Below, one piece after another: positions 25,697 to 35,180 of a DNA stretch of 64,000 bases. This DNA is from Shewanella jiangmenensis (GTDB taxonomy: Bacteria > Pseudomonadota > Gammaproteobacteria > Enterobacterales > Shewanellaceae). Under the pieces are notes generated by a model. It was not told the DNA's origin. It ran no database searches and was given only the letters and a program-made list of their open reading frames with translations. The stretch is from assembly GCF_018596335.1 (NCBI RefSeq), contig NZ_JAHEPS010000003.1, positions 186,001-250,000 on the forward strand. The letters run 5' to 3'. The position numbers were made by a program, and so were the translations under genes. Positions within the stretch are counted from its first letter, which is position 1. Each line of letters begins with the position of its first letter.

Positions 25697-28396
25697 ATGA
25701 GATACAAAAACTACCCCCGACTATCCTTGGGCTTAATTGCCTGCGCCCTCTTGGCGGCATGCGGCTCAGACGACCCGGACGAAATGCCCTCGGTGTCGGT
25801 TGCAAGCTCAGTAGCAGTAAAGGAAAGCCGCAGCATTAATATCACTGCCACCGGGCAGGACGATAACGGCGGCCTTAGCTACCAGTGGACCCAGGTGTCA
25901 GGCCCAGCCTTGACCCTGACCGGCAGCACCAGCGCCACAGTGGGCGTAACAGCGCCTGCGGTCGATGCCGATGGCACTGCCGTGCTCAAGGTGACGGTGA
26001 CCGACAGCGCCAGTCAAAGTGCCAGCGCCACAGTGTCGGTGAATGTGGCAAACAATAAACTCCCCACAGTGACAGCGTCTTTCAGTGCGGCGAGTGAAAA
26101 ATCCGCCGTGACCTTAACGGCCAGCGCCGCCGACACTGACGGCAGCATCAGCTCCTATCTCTGGACCCAGACCTCCGGCAGCCCGGTGACTCTGAGTGGT
26201 GAAAATACCGCCTCATTGAGTTTTACCGCGCCAAGCGTGACTGCAGACACTGACCTTGGCTTCAGCCTCACGGTTACCGACGATGATGAGGAAGCGGCGT
26301 CCGTCAGTGGCACGGTGACTGTTACCCCTGTGATGGTCACATACACTGTCAGCGGCACAGTGGCCGATGCCGCCTTTGTTAGCTCAGAGGTGAGCGGCAC
26401 CCTCGCGGGCAGCACGTTTACCACCACAACCGACAGCAATGGCGCCTTCAGCCTGCCCCTCAGTGCAGACGATGACGAAACCAATCTTTTTACCAAGCTG
26501 ACGGTGACATCGGCCGCAACAGCCGGTTTGGAGTACTACAAGTTTGTGCCTGAGCTGACAGCCGACCCGGCGCCAGCTGCCGTGGCTGCTAAAGCAAGCG
26601 CAGCGCGGGTAGCTGCGCCCAGCGGCAAAGCAACCGCCCTTGCCGATGAAGGCGCCAATACCGTCTCCATCAATGCGGTTTCAACGGCCTTGTACTCGCT
26701 GATAGTCTCAGCCAACAATGGCGAAGTGCCCGCCAATCTTGACCAATTCACCTTGGTGGAAAAGTCAGTCAGCCCCGATGAGCTGATTGAAGCGGCGGCG
26801 GTGGTTAAGCTCATTACCCAGGGCGGCGAGTTTGCGCTGCCAGAGGGCGTCAGCAATGTACTTGAGCTGCTGACCAATACCGAAGCCTACAACAGCTACG
26901 TTACTGCAGCCGAATCCACTACCCCCGGCATTATCAGCGCCACGGTGGATGACATTATTGATGACCCGGAGCTTACGCCGCCGGTATCTGAAGATAGCCT
27001 TGCAAGCACCTACTATGAGGTGTTTCCGGCAGCGCCGGGATTTTTATCCCGTGGCGGCGGCCGCTTTGATTTCAACAGCGACGGCAGCGGAATGGAGACC
27101 TTCAGCACAGGTGTTCATCAGTTCAATTGGGCATTGGCTGAAGGCACCTTAACCCTGAGCTATACCGACGCGGTGGGCTCTTTCTTTTATCCCGCCGCAG
27201 CGGTGGGGGTTGCCGGGCTGACACAGGAGCAGGTCGACCAGCTTCATGCGTCAGGCGTTACCCAGGTGGAAGTACAGCGTAAACCGCAAACCACCACCAT
27301 GAAGCGGGTGATTGAGGGCGAGAAAACCGATACCTTCCGCATAGTTGCTACCGTTAAAGACACCATGACGCCTGTGACCTTGCAGGGCGGGGCGATAGTC
27401 TCGACCGATGGCAAGCTTGAAGAGTTTACCAACGACCAGTTGATGCGAAATGGCGATAAGCTTACTGAGCTTAAATACTCAGCCGATGAAGTGGTCAGCG
27501 ACTGGATTGTTGAGCGTTATTATCACTTCGGCGAAGGCGACCTGGGCTATGCCGACATGTTTGCCGATCTGTTTGAAGTCAATGCCGACGGCACCGGCAT
27601 CGCGCGGGTGCTGGAGCAGGGCTTCAAGTGGACACTCGATGACAGCGGCACCTTTATCGCCACCTTTGACGATGGCAGCAGTGTGCACATCAGTAAGCTG
27701 GATCAGTCGGGCAGTGATATTCAGGTGTTCAGTGCCTCCTATGATGCCGAAGGTAAGCTGATTGCCGCCGACACCGATTATGCGCTGGAAGTAGAAAACG
27801 GCGTGATTGGCCAGTTCGATTTGACCAACGTCGAAGGCAAATACTGGAACACCACAATCAATACCTGGCGTAAATCCGCGTGGGACGATGGCAAGTTGCT
27901 GTGGGATGACGGCTTTGCCTATTTTGGCTGGCAGTTTAATGCCGATAATACAGGCTATCAGCTCGGCAGCTTCCAGGCATCGCCGCCTGACTTTGAGCCC
28001 CTGTTTAACCGGCCCATCAAGTGGATGCTTGATACCGAGTCCGACGATGTGCCGTTCCAGTCAATCTATCGCTGGCAGTGCGGCGACCTTGATACTGAGC
28101 CCTGTGCCCGCCGCGACTGGTACGTGCTCAAACAAGAAGATGGCGTGCTTGGCCCTCGTCTTTACGTGTTTGAGTTTGAAGAGCGTCGCAATGACAGCCA
28201 GTCGCCCTGGTATGTGGCCAGAGGCCTTGGCCCACGGCTCAACATCTATGAAGAAATCAGTTTTGATTACTGGAATGAGACAGCAGCACCTGCGGCGATG
28301 AACCGTGGCATGCAGGGCGTCAGGTCAAAACCTGCCAGCGAAAGCGCGCCGCGGCTTATTCTGGAGCCAAGCCAAAAGCGGACGTCCACCGACTAG
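25697..28396 (+). CDS. Large surface lipoprotein with PKD/Ig-like domains
   Basis: 899 residues. Lipobox LLAACGS at the N-terminus predicts lipidation. Residues about 35-215 hold two beta-sandwich domains of PKD/REJ type (GLSYQWTQVSGP and ISSYLWTQTSGSP are the repeat cores), often found in surface or carbohydrate-binding proteins. A carboxypeptidase-regulatory-like segment follows (VTYTVSGTVADA...FTTTTDSNGAFSLPL). The C-terminal ~450 residues have repeated acidic motifs such as FDFNSDGSGMETF, FEVNADGTGIARV and FNADNTGYQLG, each followed by W-x-L/W. I do not recognise that part. ATG 25697 follows TAAGGAG. Likely an envelope or outer-surface protein; ligand unknown. Confidence 0.8.
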   Translation: MRYKNYPRLSLGLIACALLAACGSDDPDEMPSVSVASSVAVKESRSINITATGQDDNGGLSYQWTQVSGPALTLTGSTSATVGVTAPAVDADGTAVLKVTVTDSASQSASATVSVNVANNKLPTVTASFSAASEKSAVTLTASAADTDGSISSYLWTQTSGSPVTLSGENTASLSFTAPSVTADTDLGFSLTVTDDDEEAASVSGTVTVTPVMVTYTVSGTVADAAFVSSEVSGTLAGSTFTTTTDSNGAFSLPLSADDDETNLFTKLTVTSAATAGLEYYKFVPELTADPAPAAVAAKASAARVAAPSGKATALADEGANTVSINAVSTALYSLIVSANNGEVPANLDQFTLVEKSVSPDELIEAAAVVKLITQGGEFALPEGVSNVLELLTNTEAYNSYVTAAESTTPGIISATVDDIIDDPELTPPVSEDSLASTYYEVFPAAPGFLSRGGGRFDFNSDGSGMETFSTGVHQFNWALAEGTLTLSYTDAVGSFFYPAAAVGVAGLTQEQVDQLHASGVTQVEVQRKPQTTTMKRVIEGEKTDTFRIVATVKDTMTPVTLQGGAIVSTDGKLEEFTNDQLMRNGDKLTELKYSADEVVSDWIVERYYHFGEGDLGYADMFADLFEVNADGTGIARVLEQGFKWTLDDSGTFIATFDDGSSVHISKLDQSGSDIQVFSASYDAEGKLIAADTDYALEVENGVIGQFDLTNVEGKYWNTTINTWRKSAWDDGKLLWDDGFAYFGWQFNADNTGYQLGSFQASPPDFEPLFNRPIKWMLDTESDDVPFQSIYRWQCGDLDTEPCARRDWYVLKQEDGVLGPRLYVFEFEERRNDSQSPWYVARGLGPRLNIYEEISFDYWNETAAPAAMNRGMQGVRSKPASESAPRLILEPSQKRTSTD

Positions 28397-28409
28397 GCGT
28401 TTGAAAAAA

Positions 28410-28445
28410 GCCGGTTTTGACAAAAATCTCCTTTGTCAGACCGGC
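28410..28445 (-). terminator. Hairpin after the lipoprotein gene, T-tract only on the opposite strand
   Basis: Arms GCCGGTTTTGACAAA and TTTGTCAGACCGGC pair with one mismatch. The T-run follows on the minus strand, although no minus-strand gene lies beyond it. It may act as an orientation-independent or antisense terminator. Confidence 0.5.
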
Positions 28446-28488
28446 TGAGCCCATAGGTAAGATTCTGGCCAGCCTCAGTGCTGGCCTT

Positions 28489-28524
28489 CTTCATTTGGCA
28501 TGCAGGCTTCATTTGGCTTGCAGG
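28489..28524. repeat. 18-bp direct repeat x2
   Basis: CTTCATTTGGCATGCAGG and CTTCATTTGGCTTGCAGG in tandem, then CTTCAAGG. Directly before a TATAAT at 28535 that probably drives the methyltransferase gene. Confidence 0.75.
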
Positions 28525-28570
28525 CTTCAAGGGCTATAATGGCGACATTACTTTGCGACGCGTCTTTTTC

Positions 28571-29896
28571 ATGCCTGAATCCAATCCATCCCTTGTCTCT
28601 CAAACAGCCCACTTATCCGGCACGTCAAACGCGGAATCATCGGTGCATGGGCTGACGCTGCCTGAGGTCAGGGAAACCCTTAACGCACTTGCCGAGGTGC
28701 TTGGCAGTGGGCGGGCGCTGTGGGATTTTCGCCCCTTTGACCGGCTGGATAACCCCTGGCTTGCCGGGTATCCGTCGCTGTGGCGCCTGCTTGATGGCTT
28801 GCCCGATAACAGTATCGATGCTCTGGACCTTGATCAGGCGCTGCTGTGCGACACGCTGTGGCCGGCGCTTTGCGCCGACCTAGCGTCCAACGGACGGGCG
28901 CTTTGGGATAAATCGCTGTTTTTGTGGCAGTTGCCGCGCCATGCGCTCGCAAATGATGCCCTAGATGCACTGCCTAATCATGATATCAGCCGCTTCAGCG
29001 CCGGCATCAAGGGGCGCAAGTGGCAGCAGATAAGCCGTTTTGCCAATATCGTCAGCCTGCGGCCAAGCCCTTATCCCTATCTTGAGTGGTGCGCCGGTAA
29101 GGGCCATCTTGGCCGCTTGATGGGGGCGCTGACCTCGCGGCCGGTGCTGAGCCTTGAGTGGCAGCAGGCACTTTGCATCGAAGGCGAGAAGGAGGCGCAA
29201 AAGCAGCGCATCAACCAGCGCTTTTTGTGTAAGGATGCCTTCGCCGATGACGCCAATGTGCTTGAAAAAGACATGCATGCGCTGGCGCTGCACGCCTGCG
29301 GCGGTCTGCATCTGACCTTGCTGCGCCATGGAGTCAAGGCAGGCACCCGTGCCATCAGTATCTCGCCCTGCTGTTATCATCTGCTCAATGAGAGCGACAC
29401 GGATTGGCTGAGCGGCTCGGCCAAAGAAACCGGCCTTAAGCTTGACCGCCACGCGCTGGCACTGCCCCTTAATCATGCGCTGGTGGCCTCAGATAAAGAC
29501 AATGCGCTGCGTCACCGCGAAATCAGCTGGCGCCTTGGCTTTGATGCGCTGCAGCGCACACTTCGCGGCGCCGATGACTATCTGCCGCTGCCAACACTGC
29601 GCCAGAGCCAGCTCGCCGGCAGTTTTGACGACTTTTGCCGCTGGGCCGCCGAGTACCGTGAGCTTAAGCTGCCTGATGACTTCGATGCCGCACATTGGCT
29701 CAGCCTTGGTCTTGGGCGTCAGCGCCTGACCCGCCGGCTTGATTTGGCCGCGCATCTGTTTCGGCCGATGATTGAGCGCTTTTTACTGCTCGATCGCGCC
29801 GCCTTTTTGCTGGAGGCGGGTTATTCCGTCAGCCTGTATGCCTTTTGCGACAGCAACGTTACTCCCCGTAACGCCCTGATTGATGCCAGGCGCTGA
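28571..29896 (+). CDS. Class I SAM-dependent methyltransferase-domain protein
   Basis: 441 residues. The SAM-binding motif I is PYLEWCAGKGHLGRLM near residue 180, followed by LSLEWQQALC (acidic residue for ribose) and LHACGGLH. The layout matches the Methyltransf_32 type found in GSTCD-like proteins. A conserved SPCCYH segment lies in the second half. Substrate unknown; such proteins may act on RNA or protein. ATG 28571 is chosen because the open frame upstream covers a tandem repeat and a TATAAT promoter element. It precedes the ole cluster on the same strand, but a 260-bp gap separates them. Confidence 0.75.
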   Translation: MPESNPSLVSQTAHLSGTSNAESSVHGLTLPEVRETLNALAEVLGSGRALWDFRPFDRLDNPWLAGYPSLWRLLDGLPDNSIDALDLDQALLCDTLWPALCADLASNGRALWDKSLFLWQLPRHALANDALDALPNHDISRFSAGIKGRKWQQISRFANIVSLRPSPYPYLEWCAGKGHLGRLMGALTSRPVLSLEWQQALCIEGEKEAQKQRINQRFLCKDAFADDANVLEKDMHALALHACGGLHLTLLRHGVKAGTRAISISPCCYHLLNESDTDWLSGSAKETGLKLDRHALALPLNHALVASDKDNALRHREISWRLGFDALQRTLRGADDYLPLPTLRQSQLAGSFDDFCRWAAEYRELKLPDDFDAAHWLSLGLGRQRLTRRLDLAAHLFRPMIERFLLLDRAAFLLEAGYSVSLYAFCDSNVTPRNALIDARR

Positions 29897-30156
29897 TGGG
29901 GTAAATTTGCCGCAAAGGATTTAAAAACCGCATCAACGCCGTTATTTCTAAGGCAGGCTTCAGCAACGCCTGTTTGAATGGTCGCTTTTTAATGGCCCGG
30001 ATTAAGCTTGAGGGGTCGGATGAGCGGCCTTTGCTGCACCTGAAACGCGTATTTAGGTTGGCTTGGGCATAGTTTCTCTGGATAATGGCCTTTTATTATT
30101 CGGGCCGAACCTGCAAGCGGCCACGCGTGCATTGCATCCTAGACAATAAGAACTGA
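29897..30156. other. Gene-free gap upstream of oleA
   Basis: 260 bp with no coding evidence. It probably holds the ole promoter; A/T-rich TTTTATTATT at about 30090 is the only promoter-like stretch. No strong operator is visible. Confidence 0.4.
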
Positions 30157-31206
30157 ATGAAATATTCCCGCGTATTTATCAATAGCATGGCTTACGAGCT
30201 CGCGCCTGTGGTGGTATCGAGCAACGAACTTGAGCAGCGTCTTGCACCCCTTTATCAGAAGTTTCGGATCCCGATGGGGCAGCTGGCTGCCCTGACCGGC
30301 ATCCGGGAACGTCGCTGGTGGCCTTTGGGGCATCAGCTGTCTGACGGCGCTATCAGTGCCGCCCGCAAAGCCCTGACTGAAACCGGTCTGGCGCCGTCGG
30401 ATTTGGGTGCCGTGGTATACACCGGCGTGTGCCGCGATCAGCACGAGCCTGCCACCGCCTGTCGCATTGCTGCCGCCCTCGGGGTTGGCCGCGACAGCGC
30501 CATCTATGATATTTCCAATGCTTGTCTCGGGGTGCTGTCGGGCATTCTGGATATCGCCAATCGCATCGAGCTTGGCCAAATCCGCGCCGGGCTTGTGGTG
30601 TCCTGTGAGTCGGCCCGCGACATTGTCGATGTAACCATCGACAGCATGCTGGCCGAGCCGACCATGCAGAATTTTGCCCAGTCGCTGGCGACCTTAACCG
30701 GCGGCTCTGGTGCCGTTGCTGTGCTGCTCACTGACGGCAGTTTTAACCTTGCCACTTCGCGCAATCATCAGCTGCTTGGCGCCAGTCAACTGGCGGCCCC
30801 TGAGCACCATGGCCTGTGCCAGTGGGGGCTACAGGAAGCCGGGCATCGCATCTACCGCGAGTTTATGCGCACCGACGCTGTGACTCTGCTCAAAGAAGGG
30901 GTGGAGCTTGCCAAACAAACTTGGCTGCATTTCCTCGACCAGCGTCAGTGGCTGGCAAGCCAGGTCGATAAGGTAATTTGCCATCAGGTAGGTGCGGCCA
31001 ACCGCAAACAGGTGCTTGCCGCGCTGCAAATCCCGGAAGAAAAAGAGTTTCCTACCTTTGCCGAGCTTGGCAACATGGGCACTGTGTCGCTGCCGGTATC
31101 GGCCGCCATGGCCCACGACCAGGGCTTTTTGCGCCCGGGCGATCAGGTGAGTTTTCTTGGCATAGGCTCAGGCCTTAACTGCATGATGTTGGGGCTGCGC
31201 TGGTAA
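30157..31206 (+). CDS. oleA: OleA, acyl-CoA head-to-head condensing thiolase
   Basis: 349 residues. Thiolase-superfamily enzyme that joins two long-chain acyl-CoA molecules by non-decarboxylative Claisen condensation to a beta-keto acid. The catalytic cysteine is C123 in SNACLGV; H276 (ICHQVGAANRK) and N306 (LGNMGT) complete the triad. E97 in the HEPATA loop corresponds to the OleA-specific glutamate and lies 26 residues before the cysteine, the same spacing as E117 and C143 in Xanthomonas OleA. This glutamate separates OleA from FabH. First gene of the ole operon; its stop overlaps the oleB start (TAATG). Confidence 0.96.
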   Translation: MKYSRVFINSMAYELAPVVVSSNELEQRLAPLYQKFRIPMGQLAALTGIRERRWWPLGHQLSDGAISAARKALTETGLAPSDLGAVVYTGVCRDQHEPATACRIAAALGVGRDSAIYDISNACLGVLSGILDIANRIELGQIRAGLVVSCESARDIVDVTIDSMLAEPTMQNFAQSLATLTGGSGAVAVLLTDGSFNLATSRNHQLLGASQLAAPEHHGLCQWGLQEAGHRIYREFMRTDAVTLLKEGVELAKQTWLHFLDQRQWLASQVDKVICHQVGAANRKQVLAALQIPEEKEFPTFAELGNMGTVSLPVSAAMAHDQGFLRPGDQVSFLGIGSGLNCMMLGLRW

Positions 31207-32129
31207 TGAATAACGAGCTTGAACTGGATACTCTGCTGCCTTTTAAGCGCCAGTATTTTCGCCATCAGGGCAATAACATTCATTACGTGGATGAAGGCCC
31301 GGCCGCGCCCAAAGGCACTGTGGTCATGGTGCACGGCAACCCAAGCTGGACTATTTACTACCGTAACCTTATCACCGCCCTGAAAGGGGAATACCGCTGT
31401 ATCGCCATGGATAACGTGGGCTGCGGTTTGTCCGATAAACCCGATGACAGCGGTTACGATTACACCCTCAGCAGTCGTATCGCCGATCTCGAGGCGCTGC
31501 TCGCCCACCTCAATGTGACCAAAAACGTCACCCTGGTGGTGCACGACTGGGGCGGTATGATAGGCATGGGCTGGGCGTCCCGCCATGTGGAAGCCATTGA
31601 GCGGCTTGTGATTTTAAACACTGCCGCCTTTCATCTGCCCGCCAGCAAGCCCTTGCCGCTGCGACTTAAGATTTGCCGCAACACGGCGCTCGGCACTTTG
31701 CTGGTGCGCGGCTTCAATGCCTTTGCCGGCCTCGCCTCTGTGATTGGCTGCAAGCGTAACCCCATGAGTGCGCCGCTTCGAAAAGCCTATGTCGCGCCCT
31801 TTAACAACTGGGCCAATCGCATCTCGACCCTGAGATTTGTGCAGGATATTCCGCTGCAAAAGGGCGACAAGGCCTTTGATGAAGTGAGCCGCATAGAGGC
31901 AAGCCTTGGCGCCTTTACCAAGGTGCCGACCCTGATTTGCTGGGGACTGAAAGACTTTGTGTTCGACAAGCACTTTTTGGACGTATGGCAGCAAAAACTG
32001 CCCGATGCCCAAGTGCATGCCTTTGCCGATTGTGGTCACTACATCCTTGAAGATGCCAGCGACGAAGTGATTGGCCATATCCGCGCCTTTGTGGCGCAAG
32101 AGCCGGCGCAAGCGGTGTTGGCATCATGA
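31206..32129 (+). CDS. oleB: OleB, beta-lactone decarboxylase (alpha/beta hydrolase)
   Basis: 307 residues of haloalkane-dehalogenase type. The nucleophile is D114 in [10 protein letters not shown], the same number as in the Xanthomonas enzyme, and the catalytic histidine is H278 in [17 protein letters not shown] supplies the oxyanion loop. OleB eliminates CO2 from the cis-beta-lactone to give the cis-olefin. It overlaps oleA by one base and oleC by four (ATGA), so the three are tightly coupled; OleB, OleC and OleD are known to form large assemblies. Confidence 0.95.
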   Translation: MNNELELDTLLPFKRQYFRHQGNNIHYVDEGPAAPKGTVVMVHGNPSWTIYYRNLITALKGEYRCIAMDNVGCGLSDKPDDSGYDYTLSSRIADLEALLAHLNVTKNVTLVVHDWGGMIGMGWASRHVEAIERLVILNTAAFHLPASKPLPLRLKICRNTALGTLLVRGFNAFAGLASVIGCKRNPMSAPLRKAYVAPFNNWANRISTLRFVQDIPLQKGDKAFDEVSRIEASLGAFTKVPTLICWGLKDFVFDKHFLDVWQQKLPDAQVHAFADCGHYILEDASDEVIGHIRAFVAQEPAQAVLAS

Positions 32130-33808
32130 GTGCCAATCTTTGCCGTCATTTGTCCATCGCCGCGGCGAGCGACCCGACAGGGCTTGCAGTCGCGGTGCAG
32201 CGGCACAGATTCGGCAAACCGCCGCGGGGCTTTGGTGAGCTTTGCTACGATGAACTGACCCTAGGCGAGCTTGACAGCCGCAGTGACGCCATCGCCCATG
32301 GGCTGAATGCCATCGGCCTTCAGCGCGGCGATAAAGCGGTGCTGATGGTCACCCCGGGGCTCGACTTTTTTGCCCTGACCTTCGCTCTGTTCAAGGCCGG
32401 CATCATCCCCGTGATGGTTGACCCCGGCATGGGCATCAAAAACCTTGGTCAGTGTTTTGAAGAAGCAGCTCCCGATGCCTTTATCGGTATCCCCAAGGCC
32501 CACATCGCACGGGTGCTGTTTTCCTGGGGCAAGGGCAGTATCCGTACTTTGCTCACCGTCGGTCGCGGCCTTACCCTCTGGGGGGGCAAGACCTTAGCCC
32601 AGGTTGAAGCGCTGGGGCAGGGCAAGGGATGCTATGACATGGCCATGCTTGATGAAGATGCGCTCTGCGCCATCCTCTTTACCAGCGGCAGCACCGGCAT
32701 TCCTAAAGGCGTTGAGTACAGCCACCGTATGTTTGAGGCGCAAATCAGTGCGCTTAAGCAGGATTACGGTATTCAGGCAGGCGAGCGTGATCTCTCGACC
32801 TTTCCACTGTTTGCCCTGTTCGGTCCGGCGCTGGGTATGGCTTCCATCGTGCCCTGTATGGATGCCAGCCGGCCGATAAAAGCGAAGTCTGAGTATCTCT
32901 TTAAAGCCATTGCTGATTATGGCTGCACCAATCTTTTTTTAAACCCGGCGCTGCTCGACAAACTCGGCCGCCACGGGGCTGATAACGGCCTGACGTTGCC
33001 TGCGGTCAAACGGGTGATTTCGGCGGGAGCGCCGGCCTCGGTGGAGGCGACCGAGCGTTTTTGCCAGCTGTTAAATGCCGATGCGCCCATTCTTAACTCC
33101 TACGGCGCTACCGAAGGCTTGCCGCTCTCTTTTGTTCGCAGTGACGCGCTGCTGGCAAGTGGCGAGGTAACCGCCAAAGGCGGCGGTATTCTGGTGGGTA
33201 AAGCGGTTGCCGGCGTTGAGATAGCCATTATTCCCATCGATGAAGCGCCGATTGCCAACTGGCAGGACTCACTGCGCCTTAGCCCCTACGAAATAGGTGA
33301 AATCGTGGTTAAAGGCCCCATGGTCAGCCGCGCCTATTACCACAGGGATGAAGCGACCACGCTGTCAAAAATTATGGCTGGTGACGGCTGGTACCACCGC
33401 ATGGGTGATCTTGGTTATCTTGATGATGCCGGGCAGTTGTGGATGTGTGGCCGTAAGGCGCACCGGGTGGACGCCACTGAGGGCGGCGCCTTTAAAAAGC
33501 GTTATTTTTCTATCCCTTGCGAGCGGATTTTCAACACCCATCCCATGGTGGCGCGCTCGGCGCTGGTGGGCGTGCATCGCCACGGCGACAAGCTGCCGCT
33601 GGTGTGTATTGAGCTTGATAAGAGCCTTGCCTGCAATAACGCCAGCACCCTTTACCGCGAGCTTCGCGAGCTTGCCGAGGCCCACGATATCACCCGTGGC
33701 ATCGACTTTTTCCTCATCCATGAATCCTTCCCGATGGATGTGCGCCATAACGCCAAAATCTTCCGTGAAAAGCTGGCCGTCTGGGCCGAAAAGCAACTTG
33801 CCCTGTAA
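32126..33808 (+). CDS. oleC: OleC, beta-lactone synthetase (ANL superfamily)
   Basis: 560 residues. Adenylate-forming enzyme that activates the beta-hydroxy acid with ATP and closes it to a beta-lactone. The P-loop is [17 protein letters not shown] (about 187-203); later motifs are [10 protein letters not shown] and [12 protein letters not shown]. The C-terminal lysine domain is present ([14 protein letters not shown]), so the protein is full length. A 32-bp gap with a hairpin separates it from oleD, the only untight junction of the operon. Confidence 0.95.
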   Translation: MSANLCRHLSIAAASDPTGLAVAVQRHRFGKPPRGFGELCYDELTLGELDSRSDAIAHGLNAIGLQRGDKAVLMVTPGLDFFALTFALFKAGIIPVMVDPGMGIKNLGQCFEEAAPDAFIGIPKAHIARVLFSWGKGSIRTLLTVGRGLTLWGGKTLAQVEALGQGKGCYDMAMLDEDALCAILFTSGSTGIPKGVEYSHRMFEAQISALKQDYGIQAGERDLSTFPLFALFGPALGMASIVPCMDASRPIKAKSEYLFKAIADYGCTNLFLNPALLDKLGRHGADNGLTLPAVKRVISAGAPASVEATERFCQLLNADAPILNSYGATEGLPLSFVRSDALLASGEVTAKGGGILVGKAVAGVEIAIIPIDEAPIANWQDSLRLSPYEIGEIVVKGPMVSRAYYHRDEATTLSKIMAGDGWYHRMGDLGYLDDAGQLWMCGRKAHRVDATEGGAFKKRYFSIPCERIFNTHPMVARSALVGVHRHGDKLPLVCIELDKSLACNNASTLYRELRELAEAHDITRGIDFFLIHESFPMDVRHNAKIFREKLAVWAEKQLAL

Positions 33809-33810
33809 TC

Positions 33811-33832
33811 GCCCCGTGCCGCCACGGGGCTT
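33811..33832 (+). terminator. Intra-operon hairpin between oleC and oleD
   Basis: GCCCCGTG CC GC CACGGGGC followed by TTGTT. Looks like a weak terminator or an mRNA processing or stability element that could lower or decouple oleD. Confidence 0.55.
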
Positions 33833-33840
33833 GTTCTGAG

Positions 33841-34932
33841 ATGAGCCACGCCATGACTGCTGAATTTCCGCTGCACCCTGAACAAATCCAAGCCGCCACT
33901 TTGCTTAGCGCGAAAGTCCGGCGGGTACTGGTGACAGGTGCCGGTGGCTTTTTGGGTAAGGCCCTGTGCCGCCAGCTGCTGTCCGCTGGCATTGAAGTGG
34001 TAGGCATTGCACGCTCAGACTATCCCGCCCTTGAGGCCATGGGGGTGACCATGCATCGGGGTGATATCAGTGATTTAAGCTCCCTTAAAACCGCCATGGC
34101 CGGTTGTGAGCTGGTGTTCCATGTGGCCTCCAAAGCCGGGGTTTGGGGCAGCCGCGACAGCTACTATGTCCCCAACGTCACCGGCGCTGCCAACGTGATT
34201 GAAGCGGCAAAGTCCCTTGGCATTCAGGCCATTGTGTACACCAGCACCCCGAGTGTAACTTTTGATGGCAAGGATGAAGCCGGTATCGATGAATCCGCGC
34301 CCTATGCCAGCGGCTTTCTGAACCATTATGGCGCCAGCAAGGCCGAGGCCGAAGCCATGATGCTGGGCGCCCACTGCGATGCGCTTAAGGTTGCGGCGCT
34401 AAGACCTCACCTGATTTGGGGGCCTGAAGATCCGCATCTGGTGCCTCGGGTGATAGCCCGTGCCCGCGCCGGTCGGCTTAAGCTGCTGGGAAGTGAAGAT
34501 AAACTGGTGGACACCATTTATGTGGACAACGCCGCCCATGCCCATGTGCTGGCGGCGCTGGCGCTCCTTGGTGACCAAAAAGATGCCGGTGGCCGGGCCT
34601 TCTTTTTAAGTAATGATGAGCCTTTGACCATGGCGGCCATGCTTGGCCGTATTCTTGAGTGCGACGGCCAGTATCAAACCCTTAAGCGGGTGCCTGTGCC
34701 GCTGGCCTACGGCGTCGGTGCGCTGCTTGAAGGGGTTTATCACCTGCTTGGCAAAGAAGAAGAGCCGATGATGACCCGCTTTGTCGCCCGGCAGCTTTCC
34801 TGCAGCCATTACTATCGCATCGATGCTGCGAAAGACATTCTTGGCTACCGGCCGCTGGTTTCCATCGATGAAGGCATGGCGCGGCTAAAAAGCTGGTTGG
34901 CGGCGCAGCATGCCGAACGCAAAGCTCAGTAA
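33841..34932 (+). CDS. oleD: OleD, NADPH-dependent 2-alkyl-3-ketoacid reductase
   Basis: 363 residues of the extended short-chain dehydrogenase family. The Rossmann motif is VTGAGGFLGKAL (about 31-42) and the catalytic pair is Y163 and K167 (HYGASKAEAE), with the upstream serine in TSTPSV. OleD reduces the OleA product to the beta-hydroxy acid used by OleC. An internal ATG at 33853 is an alternative start. The last codons (AERKAQ-stop) are part of a 15-bp tandem repeat that continues past the gene. A strong terminator ends the operon. Confidence 0.95.
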   Translation: MSHAMTAEFPLHPEQIQAATLLSAKVRRVLVTGAGGFLGKALCRQLLSAGIEVVGIARSDYPALEAMGVTMHRGDISDLSSLKTAMAGCELVFHVASKAGVWGSRDSYYVPNVTGAANVIEAAKSLGIQAIVYTSTPSVTFDGKDEAGIDESAPYASGFLNHYGASKAEAEAMMLGAHCDALKVAALRPHLIWGPEDPHLVPRVIARARAGRLKLLGSEDKLVDTIYVDNAAHAHVLAALALLGDQKDAGGRAFFLSNDEPLTMAAMLGRILECDGQYQTLKRVPVPLAYGVGALLEGVYHLLGKEEEPMMTRFVARQLSCSHYYRIDAAKDILGYRPLVSIDEGMARLKSWLAAQHAERKAQ

Positions 34933-34997
34933 CGCAAAGCTCAGTAACGCACAGGCAGCACTAAAGCACGGCGAAGCAATAAAGCACAGCGCAGTAA
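34916..34997. repeat. Composite tandem array over the oleD stop (15-bp and 18-bp units)
   Basis: AACGCAAAGCTCAGT twice exactly (34916, 34931), a diverged third (34946), then two 18-bp units TAAAGCAC(G/A)GCG(A/C)AG(C/T)AA at 34962 and 34980. The first unit holds the final oleD codons. Confidence 0.85.
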
Positions 34998-35030
34998 GTA
35001 ACTTCAGTTAACAAGCTGAAACAGATAGTA

Positions 35031-35056
35031 AAAAAGCGGCCTTTGGCCGCTTTTTC
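35031..35056 (+). terminator. Terminator of the ole operon
   Basis: AAAAAAGCGGCC TTT GGCCGCTTTTT: perfect hairpin with T-tract, possibly working for both strands. Confidence 0.9.
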
Positions 35057-35132
35057 ATTTTTACTTTTTCATTATTAGCTTTTTATTATTAAGAGTGCCT
35101 GATTGCCTAATCAGGGCGCTCGCTAATCAGGA

Positions 35133-35180
35133 CCAGCGTATCAAGGCGCCAGTGTATCAAGGCGCCAGCCTATCAAGGCA
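35133..35180. repeat. 16-bp tandem array, 3 units, over the mltD stop
   Basis: CCAGCGTATCAAGGCG, CCAGTGTATCAAGGCG and CCAGCCTATCAAGGCA at 35133, 35149 and 35165. The last unit contains the stop codon (35173-35175) of the minus-strand transglycosylase gene. Confidence 0.85.
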
